Origin: Planctomycetota bacterium
GTDB taxonomy: Bacteria > Planctomycetota > Phycisphaerae > Phycisphaerales > SM1A02
Length of the DNA: 64,000 nucleotides
Direction of reading: 5' to 3'
Assembly (NCBI GenBank): GCA_021414025.1
Contig: JAIOPG010000007.1
Location: 118,008 to 182,007 of the forward strand
Translations under genes and position numbers: made by a program
Notes under the pieces: generated by a model
The model's database searches: none
Told to the model about the DNA's origin: nothing
The model's input: only the letters and a program-made list of their open reading frames with translations
Shown: positions 28,469-37,040 of the stretch, piece by piece
Numbering within the stretch: the first letter of the stretch is position 1
How the letters are laid out: each line of letters opens with the position of its first letter

Positions 28469-29694
28469 GTCCAGAGCGACGCGTTGGCGAGCGCGTCGAC
28501 CTCCAGCGGCAGGCAGGCGAGCAGTGGAACGCTGGCCCATTGCGGGCGAATTTCAGAAGGCCGCACGCCGAGCCGTCCGGCGGTGAGCTCGCTCGAACCC
28601 CACGCCGAACTGGGCACGATCAACGTGCGCGAGCTCGCGGCGCGGACCGCGTTCATGAACTCGGGGCAGGCGCTTTCAAGAATCGGCCGCAGCATCTGAT
28701 CCATCTTCATCAACGCGGCGGCATCAAGTTCGCCCTTGTCCAGGAAGGGTTCCTTGCTCAGATCGAAGCCGGCGCCCTTGCTCCACGCATCGGCCTTGGA
28801 GATCACCACCACCAGCGGCACATCCAGATTGTCGGCGGCGTGGCGGCCGCGATGATGGCGCACCCGCGCGAAAGTCTCCGTGAGCACCAGGTCCTGCCGG
28901 ATCGTCGCGCCCTCCCAGGTGGGCATCTTGGTCGCGGTGCGGAAGCTGGGGTTCTGCGTCGGATCGAAAATGAAGATGATGGCGCGGCTGTGGCTGAGGT
29001 GGCGCGTCACCGGCTGCGCCGCCGCGTCGGCGCCGGGAAGAAAATGCTCGCCCGCGTTGTCGTAGAGCACGACGATCGAGGGATCCTCGTGCCCGCCCTG
29101 GTGCAGACTGAAAACCAGCGGCAGAGGCAGCGTCTCCTCCTTGCCTTTCACGCGAACGGTGCGATAGAGCAGCGCATCGCCTGCGATTTCGGTCTTGGCC
29201 AGGCGCACCGGCTCTTTGGAATCCGGCGAACCAAAGAGCAGATTCTCGTCGCGATGGAGGCGAGCGTTGAGCTTGGGCTCCGTGTCCACGATTGAAACTC
29301 CCAGGCGGCTCCGCTCGCGGCGCAGCCCCCAGGTCATCGCCGTCAGCAGGTTGCTCTTGCCCGAGCCCGGGGCCCCCACCACGCTGATGAAGGTGCTTGG
29401 CAGCTCGATCATTTCCCGGGGAAATTCGATGCGGCAGCGCGGGCAGGCGGTGCGGGTGCAGCGTGCCCCCTCGGGATCGAATGCAGCGCCGCCCAGGTCG
29501 AATCGCGTCGGAAGAAAACGCAATTGCTCCGCCGGACCGGCGACCGGGTCGCCAATTAACCTCCGATCCTCCGCAATGAAAAGTGTTTCGCTGGGGGCAA
29601 AACCCACCCAGCAACTGGGGCAATTCACGCGGCTGATGAGTTGGTGCGGCTCACGGAAGAGAGCATGTTTCTCAAGCGCTGGGTGAACCGCCAT
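28465..29694 (-). CDS. Double-GTPase-2-like protein with zinc ribbon
   Basis: 409 residues from ATG 29694. A zinc ribbon is split by a loop: CPSC (25-28) and CPRC (84-87). The GTPase domain follows: P-loop GAPGSGKS (107-114), DNAG (212-215) as the D-x-x-G motif and SKAD (299-302) as a variant N-K-x-D. The layout (zinc ribbon then P-loop with SNLLTAM) fits the Double-GTPase-2 family. First gene of the leftward operon; no membrane helix, so it is likely a soluble or recruited GTPase acting with the tail-anchored GAP1-N2-like protein downstream. Confidence 0.72.
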   Translation of the reverse strand: MAVHPALEKHALFREPHQLISRVNCPSCWVGFAPSETLFIAEDRRLIGDPVAGPAEQLRFLPTRFDLGGAAFDPEGARCTRTACPRCRIEFPREMIELPSTFISVVGAPGSGKSNLLTAMTWGLRRERSRLGVSIVDTEPKLNARLHRDENLLFGSPDSKEPVRLAKTEIAGDALLYRTVRVKGKEETLPLPLVFSLHQGGHEDPSIVVLYDNAGEHFLPGADAAAQPVTRHLSHSRAIIFIFDPTQNPSFRTATKMPTWEGATIRQDLVLTETFARVRHHRGRHAADNLDVPLVVVISKADAWSKGAGFDLSKEPFLDKGELDAAALMKMDQMLRPILESACPEFMNAVRAASSRTLIVPSSAWGSSELTAGRLGVRPSEIRPQWASVPLLACLPLEVDALANASLWT

Positions 29695-29795
29695 GACCGG
29701 AATCCTACCCAATCCACGCGTTGCACAAGGCTTGCTATCTTCCCGGCGCGCCTTTCCCTTCGTTCCCAAACCCCTCAAGACTTCTGGGCCACCAC

Positions 29796-30947
29796 ATGAA
29801 CTTTCCAATCCTTCGCGCCCTTGCGTTCTTCTGTTTGCTCTCAAGCGTCTGCTTCGGCTTCGCGGTGGGAGAAGATGTCCTGGTCACGTTGAACTCGGGC
29901 GAAGTGCTGCGCGGCGAGGTGATCAGCGACAAGGACGGCGTGGTGATGCTCAAGCACGCGTTGCTGGGCGAACTCAAGATCAATCGCGATGCGATCGTGA
30001 AAATCTCGCCGGCGCCGGCGCTGCCCGCGCCCCCTGTGGCAAAGACGCCGCCCGCTGCCGACGCGGCAGCGAAGGCGCCCGCAACCAAATTCGCTGAGAA
30101 GGCGGCCGAACCTGCGTCCGTGCCTGCGGAAACTTCACGCGCGAACGAGCCCTCCTCCGAGGCAGTCAAGGCGCCCGACACCTTGATCAAGTCCGCCGAC
30201 TACACCGTCGTCGCCACGCCCGCTGAGCTCGCCAAGGCCGCGGCCGATGCCGCCAAAGATCCGCACGAACCCGTCTGGAAGGGTCAGTTCGAGTTCAACG
30301 CCACCTTCGTCGACGCGGTCAACACGCAGTTCGACCTTCGCGCCGCCGCCCAGGTCACCCGCGAAACGATCGACGACAAGCTCAAGGCCTACGCGGAGTA
30401 CTACTTCCGCACGCTCAGCCCGAATACCAGCTCATCCGGCAACGGCAACATCACCGACAACAACCTGCTCACCAACATCACCTACGACCGCTTCCTCAAC
30501 CCGACTCCGTGGCTTTTGTTCGGCAAGGGGCAGTACCAGTACGACATGACGCAAAACTGGGAGAACCGGATCAGCGCGTGGGGTGGAGTCGGCTACCGCT
30601 TCTTCGACGACCCCAAGAAGTTCACGCTCACCGGCAAGCTCGGTTTGGGTGCCACGCATGAGTTCGGCAGCTCCGACATGACCCAGCCCAACGGCTACGC
30701 GGAAATTGCCATGGGCTGGCAGATCTCCGAGCGGCAGAAGCTGAATTTCTCCAGCTACATCTCCCCCGACCTGGCCAACTTCAACAACTACTTCATTCAG
30801 ACGCGGCTGGAGTGGAGCATGAAGATCGACTTGTACACCGGCCTGAGCGTGGTCGCCGGCCTGCGCGACGACTACCAGAGCCAGCCCTCCAATGGATCCA
30901 CGGGCAATGACTTCCGCGGCTATTTCGGCTTGAAACTGGAACTTTGA
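29796..30947 (+). CDS. DUF481-type outer-membrane beta-barrel protein
   Basis: 383 residues from ATG 29796. Signal peptide (residues 1-24, ending near GFAVG), a short N-terminal domain with VTLNSGEVLRGEV as in small SH3-like or salt-induced proteins, an Ala/Pro linker (70-150), then C-terminal beta strands of alternating aromatic/polar residues that end in FGLKLEL, the usual Phe/Leu-terminated barrel end. The barrel part resembles DUF481/YdiY. Divergent from the Double-GTPase-2 gene across about 100 bases. Functional link to the GTPase system is not shown. Confidence 0.7.
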   Translation: MNFPILRALAFFCLLSSVCFGFAVGEDVLVTLNSGEVLRGEVISDKDGVVMLKHALLGELKINRDAIVKISPAPALPAPPVAKTPPAADAAAKAPATKFAEKAAEPASVPAETSRANEPSSEAVKAPDTLIKSADYTVVATPAELAKAAADAAKDPHEPVWKGQFEFNATFVDAVNTQFDLRAAAQVTRETIDDKLKAYAEYYFRTLSPNTSSSGNGNITDNNLLTNITYDRFLNPTPWLLFGKGQYQYDMTQNWENRISAWGGVGYRFFDDPKKFTLTGKLGLGATHEFGSSDMTQPNGYAEIAMGWQISERQKLNFSSYISPDLANFNNYFIQTRLEWSMKIDLYTGLSVVAGLRDDYQSQPSNGSTGNDFRGYFGLKLEL

Positions 30948-31007
30948 TTCACCTTGGCTCGGTTCATGATGGAGCTTTGATTCAATCCCCTCTCAGAAAG
31001 GTTCGCT

Positions 31008-31391
31008 ATGAAGATCATTCAGGAATTCAAGGATTTTGCGCTCAAAGGCAACGCGATGGACTTGGCCGTCGGCGTCATCATCGGAGCCGCGTTCGGCAAA
31101 ATCGTGAACTCCCTCGTTCAGGACATGATCAATCCCGTCATCGGCATGCTGATCGGCGGCGTGGACCTGTCGAACTGGAAGATCGTGCTTAAGAGGGGCG
31201 TCGAGGCGAACCCGGCGGCGAACATTGCCGCTGTTCCGGATGTTGCGATCAAGCTCGGCGCATTCCTGAACATGTGCATCGAGTTCCTCATCGTGGCGGC
31301 AAGCGTGTTCCTGATGGTGAAGGCGCTCAACACGCTCACCAACCTGAGGTTGAAGAAAGCAAAGGCGGAAGCGAAAGCGGAAGCGAAGTGA
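31008..31391 (+). CDS. mscL: Large-conductance mechanosensitive channel MscL
   Basis: 127 residues, typical length. N-terminal amphipathic FKDFALKGNAMDLAVGVIIG leads into TM1; TM2 (about 86-108) and a Lys/Ala/Glu-rich C-terminal helix follow. The GAAFGKIVNSLV stretch is the TM1 gate region with the conserved glycine/alanine packing. Homopentameric inner-membrane channel that opens under membrane tension. AAAGG precedes the ATG. Confidence 0.95.
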   Translation: MKIIQEFKDFALKGNAMDLAVGVIIGAAFGKIVNSLVQDMINPVIGMLIGGVDLSNWKIVLKRGVEANPAANIAAVPDVAIKLGAFLNMCIEFLIVAASVFLMVKALNTLTNLRLKKAKAEAKAEAK

Positions 31392-31420
31392 AACGGCGAC
31401 CGGGTTGGTCGCGAAGTTTC
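31390..31420. terminator. Candidate bidirectional terminator hairpin
   Basis: Between the convergent mscL and DNA methyltransferase genes: GCGACC (31396-31401) pairs with GGTCGC (31407-31412), and outer arms GAAAC (31390-31394) and GTTTC (31416-31420) extend the stem. There is no clear T-run, so termination strength is uncertain. Confidence 0.4.
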
Positions 31421-33083
31421 AGTTGCGTCCCCTGCGGCGTGTGATCAGCGGCCGCCACCAGGCGAGTAGCGCTGCGCGGTCCTTTTGCGGCACCTCTCCT
31501 GCTTCCATGGCGAGCCGGGCGAATTCGTTGATTTGTTTTTCGCGGGCCGCGCCCTTTGATTTGTGCAATGTGCGCAGCACGTTGGCGGCGCGGTCCCATG
31601 CGGCCGTGTTCGTCGGCAGCGGCAGCGCCGCGACTTGCTTGGCGGAGAGTTTCAGCGCGCTCGGAGAAAGCCCGGCACCGGCGTGACGCCACCAGGCCTC
31701 GGCGCTAGTCACCGGCGAGAGCAGAGCCGCCAGAATTCGCCACAGGTCCGCGCTCTTGTGCGGCACCACGCGAATCAACGGAACGCTTGGAGCCAGGCGG
31801 CCGGTCGCGTCGACCACTGCTTCGATCACCTTGGTCTGCACAGCCACGATCACCTTGGGGCGACGGGCGTCGGCGAGCCACTCCTTCATGTAGGGATCTC
31901 GGGCGGCGGCTCGCTCATTGACTTCGGGGTGCTTCCATGCTTTCCCAAGAAGCCGAACCGGTTTCTCGCCCCACATGCAATGCGCCCAGTCGATCAGGCC
32001 GGTGGTGACAATGCGCAGGCCGCTCGAACTCTGGGAATCCTTGATCGCGCCGCGCAGGCCGTAGTACTGATCGCGGAAATCGGCGGCCACGCGAGCGCGA
32101 TCGCCGATGACGCCCGATGCGCGGGACTTCACCCGGGGAACTCCGGCGTGCGCCGCCATGGCCGCACTCCAGCGACCTTTCCATTCCGGCCACGACAGCT
32201 TCAAGCCCGGGCCAGGCAGCACTCGCAGCGATGGCGCGTGCGACCGCCCATTTCCCTTCGCTTTGTGAAAAGCAAGAATCGCAACATGCGTCGAGGCGCT
32301 CACCCACCGCTGCCGATCAAAGTAGATGCACTCCAGTTGGGCCAGAGTGCTCACGCGATCGCGAATCGCTTCTGCGTGGGACGCCGACAGGACGCTGATC
32401 GGCTCGATCATGGCCATGCGGCCGCCCGGCTTCAATGCCTCGGCGCCGAGCACCAGGAATGCGCCGGCCATGTCGGCGTAGCCGCGCACCACGCCATCGA
32501 AGCGGTCGAGCAATTTCTTGGCGCGGCTTCGCTGCACCACCGTCGCGCCGCCCAACTGGCTAAGGAAGGGTGGATTGCCCACAACGATGTCAAAGGAACC
32601 GATGAGGCTCCTCTCAAACAGCGCGTCGCCCACTCGAATTTGTTTCGCGAACTGCTTCGCTGCCGCTGGCGACAACTTGAGAATGTGCGCAATCCGAGTT
32701 CGCGCTATGGAAACCGCGATGGGATCGATGTCGACGCCGTGCAGACTTTTCGCGATCGCCTCCTTGGCGAAACCGGCTTTCACGAGCGAGCGGGCGGCCG
32801 CGATGAGCAGATTTCCGCTGCCGCATGCTGGGTCAAGCACGCTAGGGCAGGGCCGCGTTGACGCAGCGTGTGACCTTTTCAGATGGTCCTTCAACCAGGG
32901 TGTGAGCGAAAGTTGAATGAGCACATCCGCAAGAATTTGCGGCGTGTAGAAGGCGCCGAGCTGCGTGCGTCTCTGACCCGTAGTTTTTGAGGCGCGACCG
33001 AGCGAGGCTTCATAGGAAGCAGAGAGCCACTCCTGATCGATACCTGCGCGAAATGTTGCGGCGCTCGCCGATGTCCGTGGCAT
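31419..33083 (-). CDS. N6-adenine DNA methyltransferase, type II-like
   Basis: 554 residues. SAM-binding motif I DPACGSGNLL (about 86-95) and catalytic motif IV NPPF (about 168-171) identify an amino-methyltransferase; FYTPQILADVLI before motif I is typical of Eco57I/type IIG-type enzymes. The C-terminal half (about 260-540) should hold the target-recognition domain. No fused nuclease motif is seen, and no separate restriction gene lies beside it. Its start lies 36 bases from the tRNA-Gly gene on the other strand. Could be an orphan epigenetic methyltransferase or a remnant of a restriction-modification locus. Confidence 0.8.
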   Translation of the reverse strand: MPRTSASAATFRAGIDQEWLSASYEASLGRASKTTGQRRTQLGAFYTPQILADVLIQLSLTPWLKDHLKRSHAASTRPCPSVLDPACGSGNLLIAAARSLVKAGFAKEAIAKSLHGVDIDPIAVSIARTRIAHILKLSPAAAKQFAKQIRVGDALFERSLIGSFDIVVGNPPFLSQLGGATVVQRSRAKKLLDRFDGVVRGYADMAGAFLVLGAEALKPGGRMAMIEPISVLSASHAEAIRDRVSTLAQLECIYFDRQRWVSASTHVAILAFHKAKGNGRSHAPSLRVLPGPGLKLSWPEWKGRWSAAMAAHAGVPRVKSRASGVIGDRARVAADFRDQYYGLRGAIKDSQSSSGLRIVTTGLIDWAHCMWGEKPVRLLGKAWKHPEVNERAAARDPYMKEWLADARRPKVIVAVQTKVIEAVVDATGRLAPSVPLIRVVPHKSADLWRILAALLSPVTSAEAWWRHAGAGLSPSALKLSAKQVAALPLPTNTAAWDRAANVLRTLHKSKGAAREKQINEFARLAMEAGEVPQKDRAALLAWWRPLITRRRGRN

Positions 33084-33119
33084 GCGGGTGCAATCTATTC
33101 GTTACAATTCACCCTTGCT

Positions 33120-33192
<73 letters not shown>

Positions 33193-33494
33193 TTCGTGTG
33201 ATAGCACTGCGGATCGCGAATTAGCGAACCTGCCCATGTTTGGCAGAGAGGCTCAAACGGTGCTGCAAGGCGGTAACTAACACTTTCGACCTTAGAGTTG
33301 CCTATGAGCTAGGCAACGTCCATTATTTCACCGCGCATGCCCAAGTACCGGTTGCACAACCCGACGGGTCTCGCCATCGTGCGTCTGCGTGGGCGAGATA
33401 TCTAGCGCGGTACGCACGACTGCGTACCGGATTTCGGTAGCGGCGTGGCCAACTACGGCCAAGCAGGAGCCGGTCGACCGCGCTGGCACGCAAT
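33193..33494. other. Gene-free stretch with two inverted repeats after the tRNA
   Basis: About 300 bases between tRNA-Gly and the 3' end of the island operon. Contains a 9-base perfect stem CGGTACGCA (33408-33416) with TGCGTACCG (33421-33429), loop CGAC, and a second stem TCTCGCC (33369-33375) with GGCGAGA (33392-33398). The first could be the transcription end of the leftward operon (stop at 33495), though no T-run follows. No credible gene; a short open frame at 33240-33440 lacks any support. Confidence 0.5.
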
Positions 33495-34508
33495 TCACCC
33501 CTTGATGGACTTGTCGCAGCGGCCCAGCCATCTTCGCCACATGATGGCTAGCGCGTCATCGCGAGATTGGCTCGCTGCTTCGTTGCTCTCGTCACGCAGC
33601 CCGCGCCGTCTTGCATCCTCGGCGACCAGTATCCAGTACATCGGCTCCAGGCATCCTAGGCCACTCGCGCTGCGGATGGACGGAAGTCTCACCAGTTGAG
33701 AGTGGTCGCAAGAAGTCAGTTCGACGGCCAGGCGATACAGCGCTCGCCAGGCAGACTCTGCTTCATTGCGAGGAAGGCGGATGTCGGCCGATTCGAACAA
33801 CGGCGGAGGGTCAGGGTCGATTGTGAATTCCTTTAGCGCATCCGTGTAGGCGTGGAGACTGCTTATAGCGTGCGAGTAGCTGCCGAGTTCGACACCCAAC
33901 CATCCGGCTATGACTTCCTGGATGAACGTGAACTGCACAAGGTTGTAGGGCAGGCCACGGAACAGGTCGTTGCTCCTACAAGTCTGAAGCCAATGAAGTC
34001 GGCCATGGACCAGCCTCAGGCAGCTGAGCACGTTGCAGGGCACGTCTCCAGATCTCGCAATGCCGTCATCGGACGGGAGATCGTCCGGCGGGTTCCAAAT
34101 CGAGAGCACCACTTGGCGTGTCTCTCCGTTCGCACTCAGTACAGCGGCCGCACGGCCGAGTTGGTCAAATCCCCATCGCCCTCGGAGCCGAGCGCCGTAC
34201 GCACCCGCCGCTCGTGCGCCGCCACCCACAAACTTGCCATACACCGGGAACCAATGTTCGAGGAAGGGCACGTCATCTGCCCCCGCAAGAATCTGTACCA
34301 CCTCTGCGATAGCGAAAGCGATGTTCATAGCGGGCAATCGAGACGCCACCCAGCGGGCCCGAGGATTGCTGATCGAGACTGAAGCGTGCAACATCTCAAC
34401 CGTGTTGCCGGCACGCGAGCCCACCTCGTGAGTGCCGACGCGGCCGATGATTGAGGAAGCCGCTTGACGCCAGACAGCGTCCGCAGATTGTGCGTCAAAT
34501 ACCTTCAA
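33495..34508 (-). CDS. Thymidylate synthase family protein with active site intact
   Basis: 337 residues (bacterial ThyA about 264, so about 70 longer). ThyA-family residues: Arg131 and the segment VVLSIWNPPDD; catalytic Cys158 in DVPCN; the dUMP-phosphate motif CRSND (177-181) then GLPYN with Asn189, which in ThyA selects uracil over cytosine; and LHAY with His219 and Tyr221. The first 60 residues and the C-terminal about 110 have no ThyA match that I can see. It may methylate or hydroxymethylate dUMP; the phage dUMP hydroxymethylases are ThyA homologues of this kind. Last gene of the operon; ATGA overlap with the gene before. Confidence 0.8.
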   Translation of the reverse strand: MKVFDAQSADAVWRQAASSIIGRVGTHEVGSRAGNTVEMLHASVSISNPRARWVASRLPAMNIAFAIAEVVQILAGADDVPFLEHWFPVYGKFVGGGARAAGAYGARLRGRWGFDQLGRAAAVLSANGETRQVVLSIWNPPDDLPSDDGIARSGDVPCNVLSCLRLVHGRLHWLQTCRSNDLFRGLPYNLVQFTFIQEVIAGWLGVELGSYSHAISSLHAYTDALKEFTIDPDPPPLFESADIRLPRNEAESAWRALYRLAVELTSCDHSQLVRLPSIRSASGLGCLEPMYWILVAEDARRRGLRDESNEAASQSRDDALAIMWRRWLGRCDKSIKG

Positions 34509-35569
34509 GTGCGGGTCCGTCGCAGTTGTTTGGAAAGCAAATCATTGATTTTCCACTTCGGTGGAAACCAGAGCGCCAACGGCTCGGGCCTAGCTTGGAA
34601 TACTTGTTTGATACGGGTGCGTCCTGTCAGTCCAATCACCTTCGGATGGATCACCCGGGCGTACTTGTCGACCTCGCAGAACAGATTTTGGCAGTCGATT
34701 AACTGGAGACGACGGTCTCCCAATCGCTCGAATTGCAGTCCGCGCTGTTCGAACTCGTGGTCCTGCCGATCGGCCACGAGCTTGATGAGGTCGACCTCGC
34801 TGAGCCCGCCCCGAGAACCAAAGCACTTGGCGATGCCGTCACGCGCTCCCGGCCCGGGCACCACGAACGTCATCTCGTCGAAGTCCATGACCGGTGAATA
34901 GTTGAGATCAATCGCAAGTTGGAAGGCGAGAAATGGTCCGAGGGTGGGGTATGACCGCAGAGCTTCGTACACGGCTCCCAGAGAGGACGCACTCGTGACC
35001 CGGTTCACAATGCCATCCTTCATCATGTAGTTGATCAGAGCAAGGTGATTGCGGTGTTTCTCTGCGGAACCGAACGTTGAGCGTCCAGAGGGCATGATGT
35101 AGGCGCCAGAGTAGATACGGAGTCCAGTTGTCCGTGCGCGCGTCAACACACTCGCATACCGGGTCGGGTTGAATCCCTTCCAAGCCAATTCGCCCAAGTG
35201 ACGCTGGAGCAGATGCCATGTCTCAATCTTGTTGAACAGCTTGAACAGTAGTATGCGGAAGACAACCTCTTCGGCACGATCGGACCCACGGTAGATAACC
35301 TGAGCGATCAGAAACTGACTCACACGGTCAGCCGCTCGGTATGCATTGGTAAACTTGTGACGCAGAAGCACCGGGTCGTTCGTCCAAGGCGACAGGGTGC
35401 CCCGTGCTCGTCTCATCAAGATCGCCTGACGCTCAGCCGCAAACCTCCAGTAGCTCTCATACACCGGGGTCGTGTTAACCGGACTCAGCCGGCTAAACAC
35501 ATACGGCGGAGCAGTGCGCATCGTCGACGCAGGTTTGCGATTTCGGATCTTGGTCGTGGCGCGCGGCAT
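34505..35569 (-). CDS. 5-hmdU DNA kinase helical-domain-like protein (putative thymine hypermodification enzyme)
   Basis: 354 residues, no membrane segment. A mostly helical protein with FAAERQAILMRRARG, SPWTNDPVLL, FTNAYRAADRVSQFL and RILLFKLFNKIETW, which match the helical domain of phage 5-hydroxymethyl-dU DNA kinases and the alpha-glutamyl/putrescinyl thymine pyrophosphorylase group. In phages these proteins act on hydroxymethyluracil or its phosphorylated forms in DNA. I recognise the family from memory; no search was possible. The separate P-loop kinase encoded just upstream (8-base gap) could supply the kinase half that is fused in phage proteins. Confidence 0.68.
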   Translation of the reverse strand: MPRATTKIRNRKPASTMRTAPPYVFSRLSPVNTTPVYESYWRFAAERQAILMRRARGTLSPWTNDPVLLRHKFTNAYRAADRVSQFLIAQVIYRGSDRAEEVVFRILLFKLFNKIETWHLLQRHLGELAWKGFNPTRYASVLTRARTTGLRIYSGAYIMPSGRSTFGSAEKHRNHLALINYMMKDGIVNRVTSASSLGAVYEALRSYPTLGPFLAFQLAIDLNYSPVMDFDEMTFVVPGPGARDGIAKCFGSRGGLSEVDLIKLVADRQDHEFEQRGLQFERLGDRRLQLIDCQNLFCEVDKYARVIHPKVIGLTGRTRIKQVFQARPEPLALWFPPKWKINDLLSKQLRRTRT

Positions 35570-35577
35570 CGAGTTAC

Positions 35578-36198
35578 TCAGGCAGAAGGAGTTGGGCGCT
35601 GGGCAGCCAATCCGCCCAGGATGAGTTCGGAATTGTCTGCGTGGTTGCCATCGTCATGAAGGACATGGACTGGGAACGAGACTCCTAGCGACTCCACGAA
35701 TTCCGAGTACGCGGTGTGGAGACGACTGCAGTCGTCACATGGCGCCGCCGCACCGCTTCTGCGCCCCATGAGCACATAGGCGGCGGTCGGTGCTGCAAAA
35801 CCCCAGTGGTGTTCGGCGAGTTGCCGAAGCAGGGTTAGGGTCGTATCGTCAATACCGGCAACACGGCCGTACACAATCGTGGACCACCAGAAGCGATCCA
35901 TGATGACGGTATCGCCCCGCTCGTATGCGGGTCGAATTCGGGTTCGGATAGCATCTATGTGGGCGGCGGCATGAAGCACCTGAAGTGCTGCCGCATCGAT
36001 GCGAGTAACGCCATATACAGCGGGGTTGTGGTGCAAATCATAAACGAGTTTCCCTAAAGTTCCGGGTTCGTTGCCTGGAAATGCGAAACATGACACAGCC
36101 TTGCCGTCGGCACGCAATCGCTCGGCCAAGAGCCGTGAAGTCGTGCTCTTACCCGCGCCATCAGGTCCCTCCAAAATGATCAAGCGTCCTAGGGTCAT
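35578..36198 (-). CDS. Thymidylate-kinase-like P-loop kinase
   Basis: 206 residues, the normal size for dTMP kinase. Walker A GPDGAGKST (about 10-18), and a DRFWWSTIVYG segment that corresponds to the DRY/H-x-x-S-x-x-x-Y motif that holds the nucleotide monophosphate. The LID region and C-terminus differ from housekeeping Tmk: a CDDC pair (about 151-154) is unusual. ATGA overlap with the upstream thymidylate-synthase-like gene. In this context it could phosphorylate a modified dUMP, or act as a 5-hmdU kinase on DNA. Not expected to be the cell's only Tmk. Confidence 0.75.
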   Translation of the reverse strand: MTLGRLIILEGPDGAGKSTTSRLLAERLRADGKAVSCFAFPGNEPGTLGKLVYDLHHNPAVYGVTRIDAAALQVLHAAAHIDAIRTRIRPAYERGDTVIMDRFWWSTIVYGRVAGIDDTTLTLLRQLAEHHWGFAAPTAAYVLMGRRSGAAAPCDDCSRLHTAYSEFVESLGVSFPVHVLHDDGNHADNSELILGGLAAQRPTPSA

Positions 36199-37040
36199 GC
36201 AGTAGCCTCCTCCGCTACGGGTGCTTCCGACACGATTCCTCGCAGGCAGGTGGCGAGCGCCCGTGTGGCCGACTTGGAAACGCCGCCGCGTTCGGGCAGG
36301 GCAACAAAGATGTTCACGCGGGCGAGGGGCAGGTCCATTTCGTGGGCCATGAACGTCGCGAGCTGGCACAAGCCGAGGTAGTTGCCGTATCCACGGTCAA
36401 AGATGTATTCCGTAGGGTAATACGCCGAAAGAGCGAGCCCTTGATCGGTGTGACTGAAGCTGATTTGCTGCAAGCATGGGAATCCGGCGAGTGCGGCCCC
36501 GGTGTGGTCCTTTGCCGGGTCGTAGAGGCTTACCTGGAGTGCACTGCGTCTGGTCGTGCCCTCATCGCGCTCCCACCACCGAAGGATTTCTCCAAGCTGA
36601 TTGACCCGCTTTGGCTCAAGGGCGACACCGTGAACCCCGGTGGCATCAATCATCCGGAGGAAGTAGGTGCCGCGGCGATTGAGCCCACAGATACGTTTGA
36701 GCCGAGGAAACACTCTCGTTGTGTAGTGCTCAAAAAGCTCCGTAGCGGGGCGCGGAGCACGGGGCGACCAACACATGTGTGGGAAGATGGTGCTCGCGGT
36801 GGCGGATACATTCTGGACTTTGCGTTTGCCGGCAACCCGATTGATGGCGATGATCGTCCGGTCGAGCGCCGCTCGGATTTCGGCGTTTTCAACGGGTTCG
36901 CGGAGACCATTGAACTCGGTGATCGATAGAACAAGCGGATGCGGGAGTTCGCCCCTCGGCGCGTCAAACACACGCACAAAGGCTAGCGCCCACGCCACGG
37001 ACAAGTTTCCCGCGGGCACGACGATGGCGTCATGGCTCAT
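36195..37040 (-). CDS. Divergent thymidylate-synthase-like protein
   Basis: 281 residues from ATG 37040 (GGAGG upstream). The C-terminal two thirds follow the ThyA pattern: TRRSALQVSLYDPAKD aligns with the arginine and W-x-P-x-x-D strand, FPCL keeps a cysteine in the catalytic position (Cys189), and YGNYLGLCQL keeps the asparagine (Asn220). The Arg-Ser of the phosphate-binding motif is replaced by Tyr-Pro (208-209), so normal dUMP binding is doubtful. I place it in the thymidylate synthase superfamily by eye; it may accept another substrate, or be a regulatory or sensing paralogue of the second enzyme. Overlaps the ImmA-like gene by 11 bases. Confidence 0.55.
   Translation of the reverse strand: MSHDAIVVPAGNLSVAWALAFVRVFDAPRGELPHPLVLSITEFNGLREPVENAEIRAALDRTIIAINRVAGKRKVQNVSATASTIFPHMCWSPRAPRPATELFEHYTTRVFPRLKRICGLNRRGTYFLRMIDATGVHGVALEPKRVNQLGEILRWWERDEGTTRRSALQVSLYDPAKDHTGAALAGFPCLQQISFSHTDQGLALSAYYPTEYIFDRGYGNYLGLCQLATFMAHEMDLPLARVNIFVALPERGGVSKSATRALATCLRGIVSEAPVAEEATA

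Noticed and set aside
33240-33440. Small plus-strand frame of 66 codons
   Set aside because: No ribosome-binding site, no recognisable sequence, and it runs through both inverted repeats.
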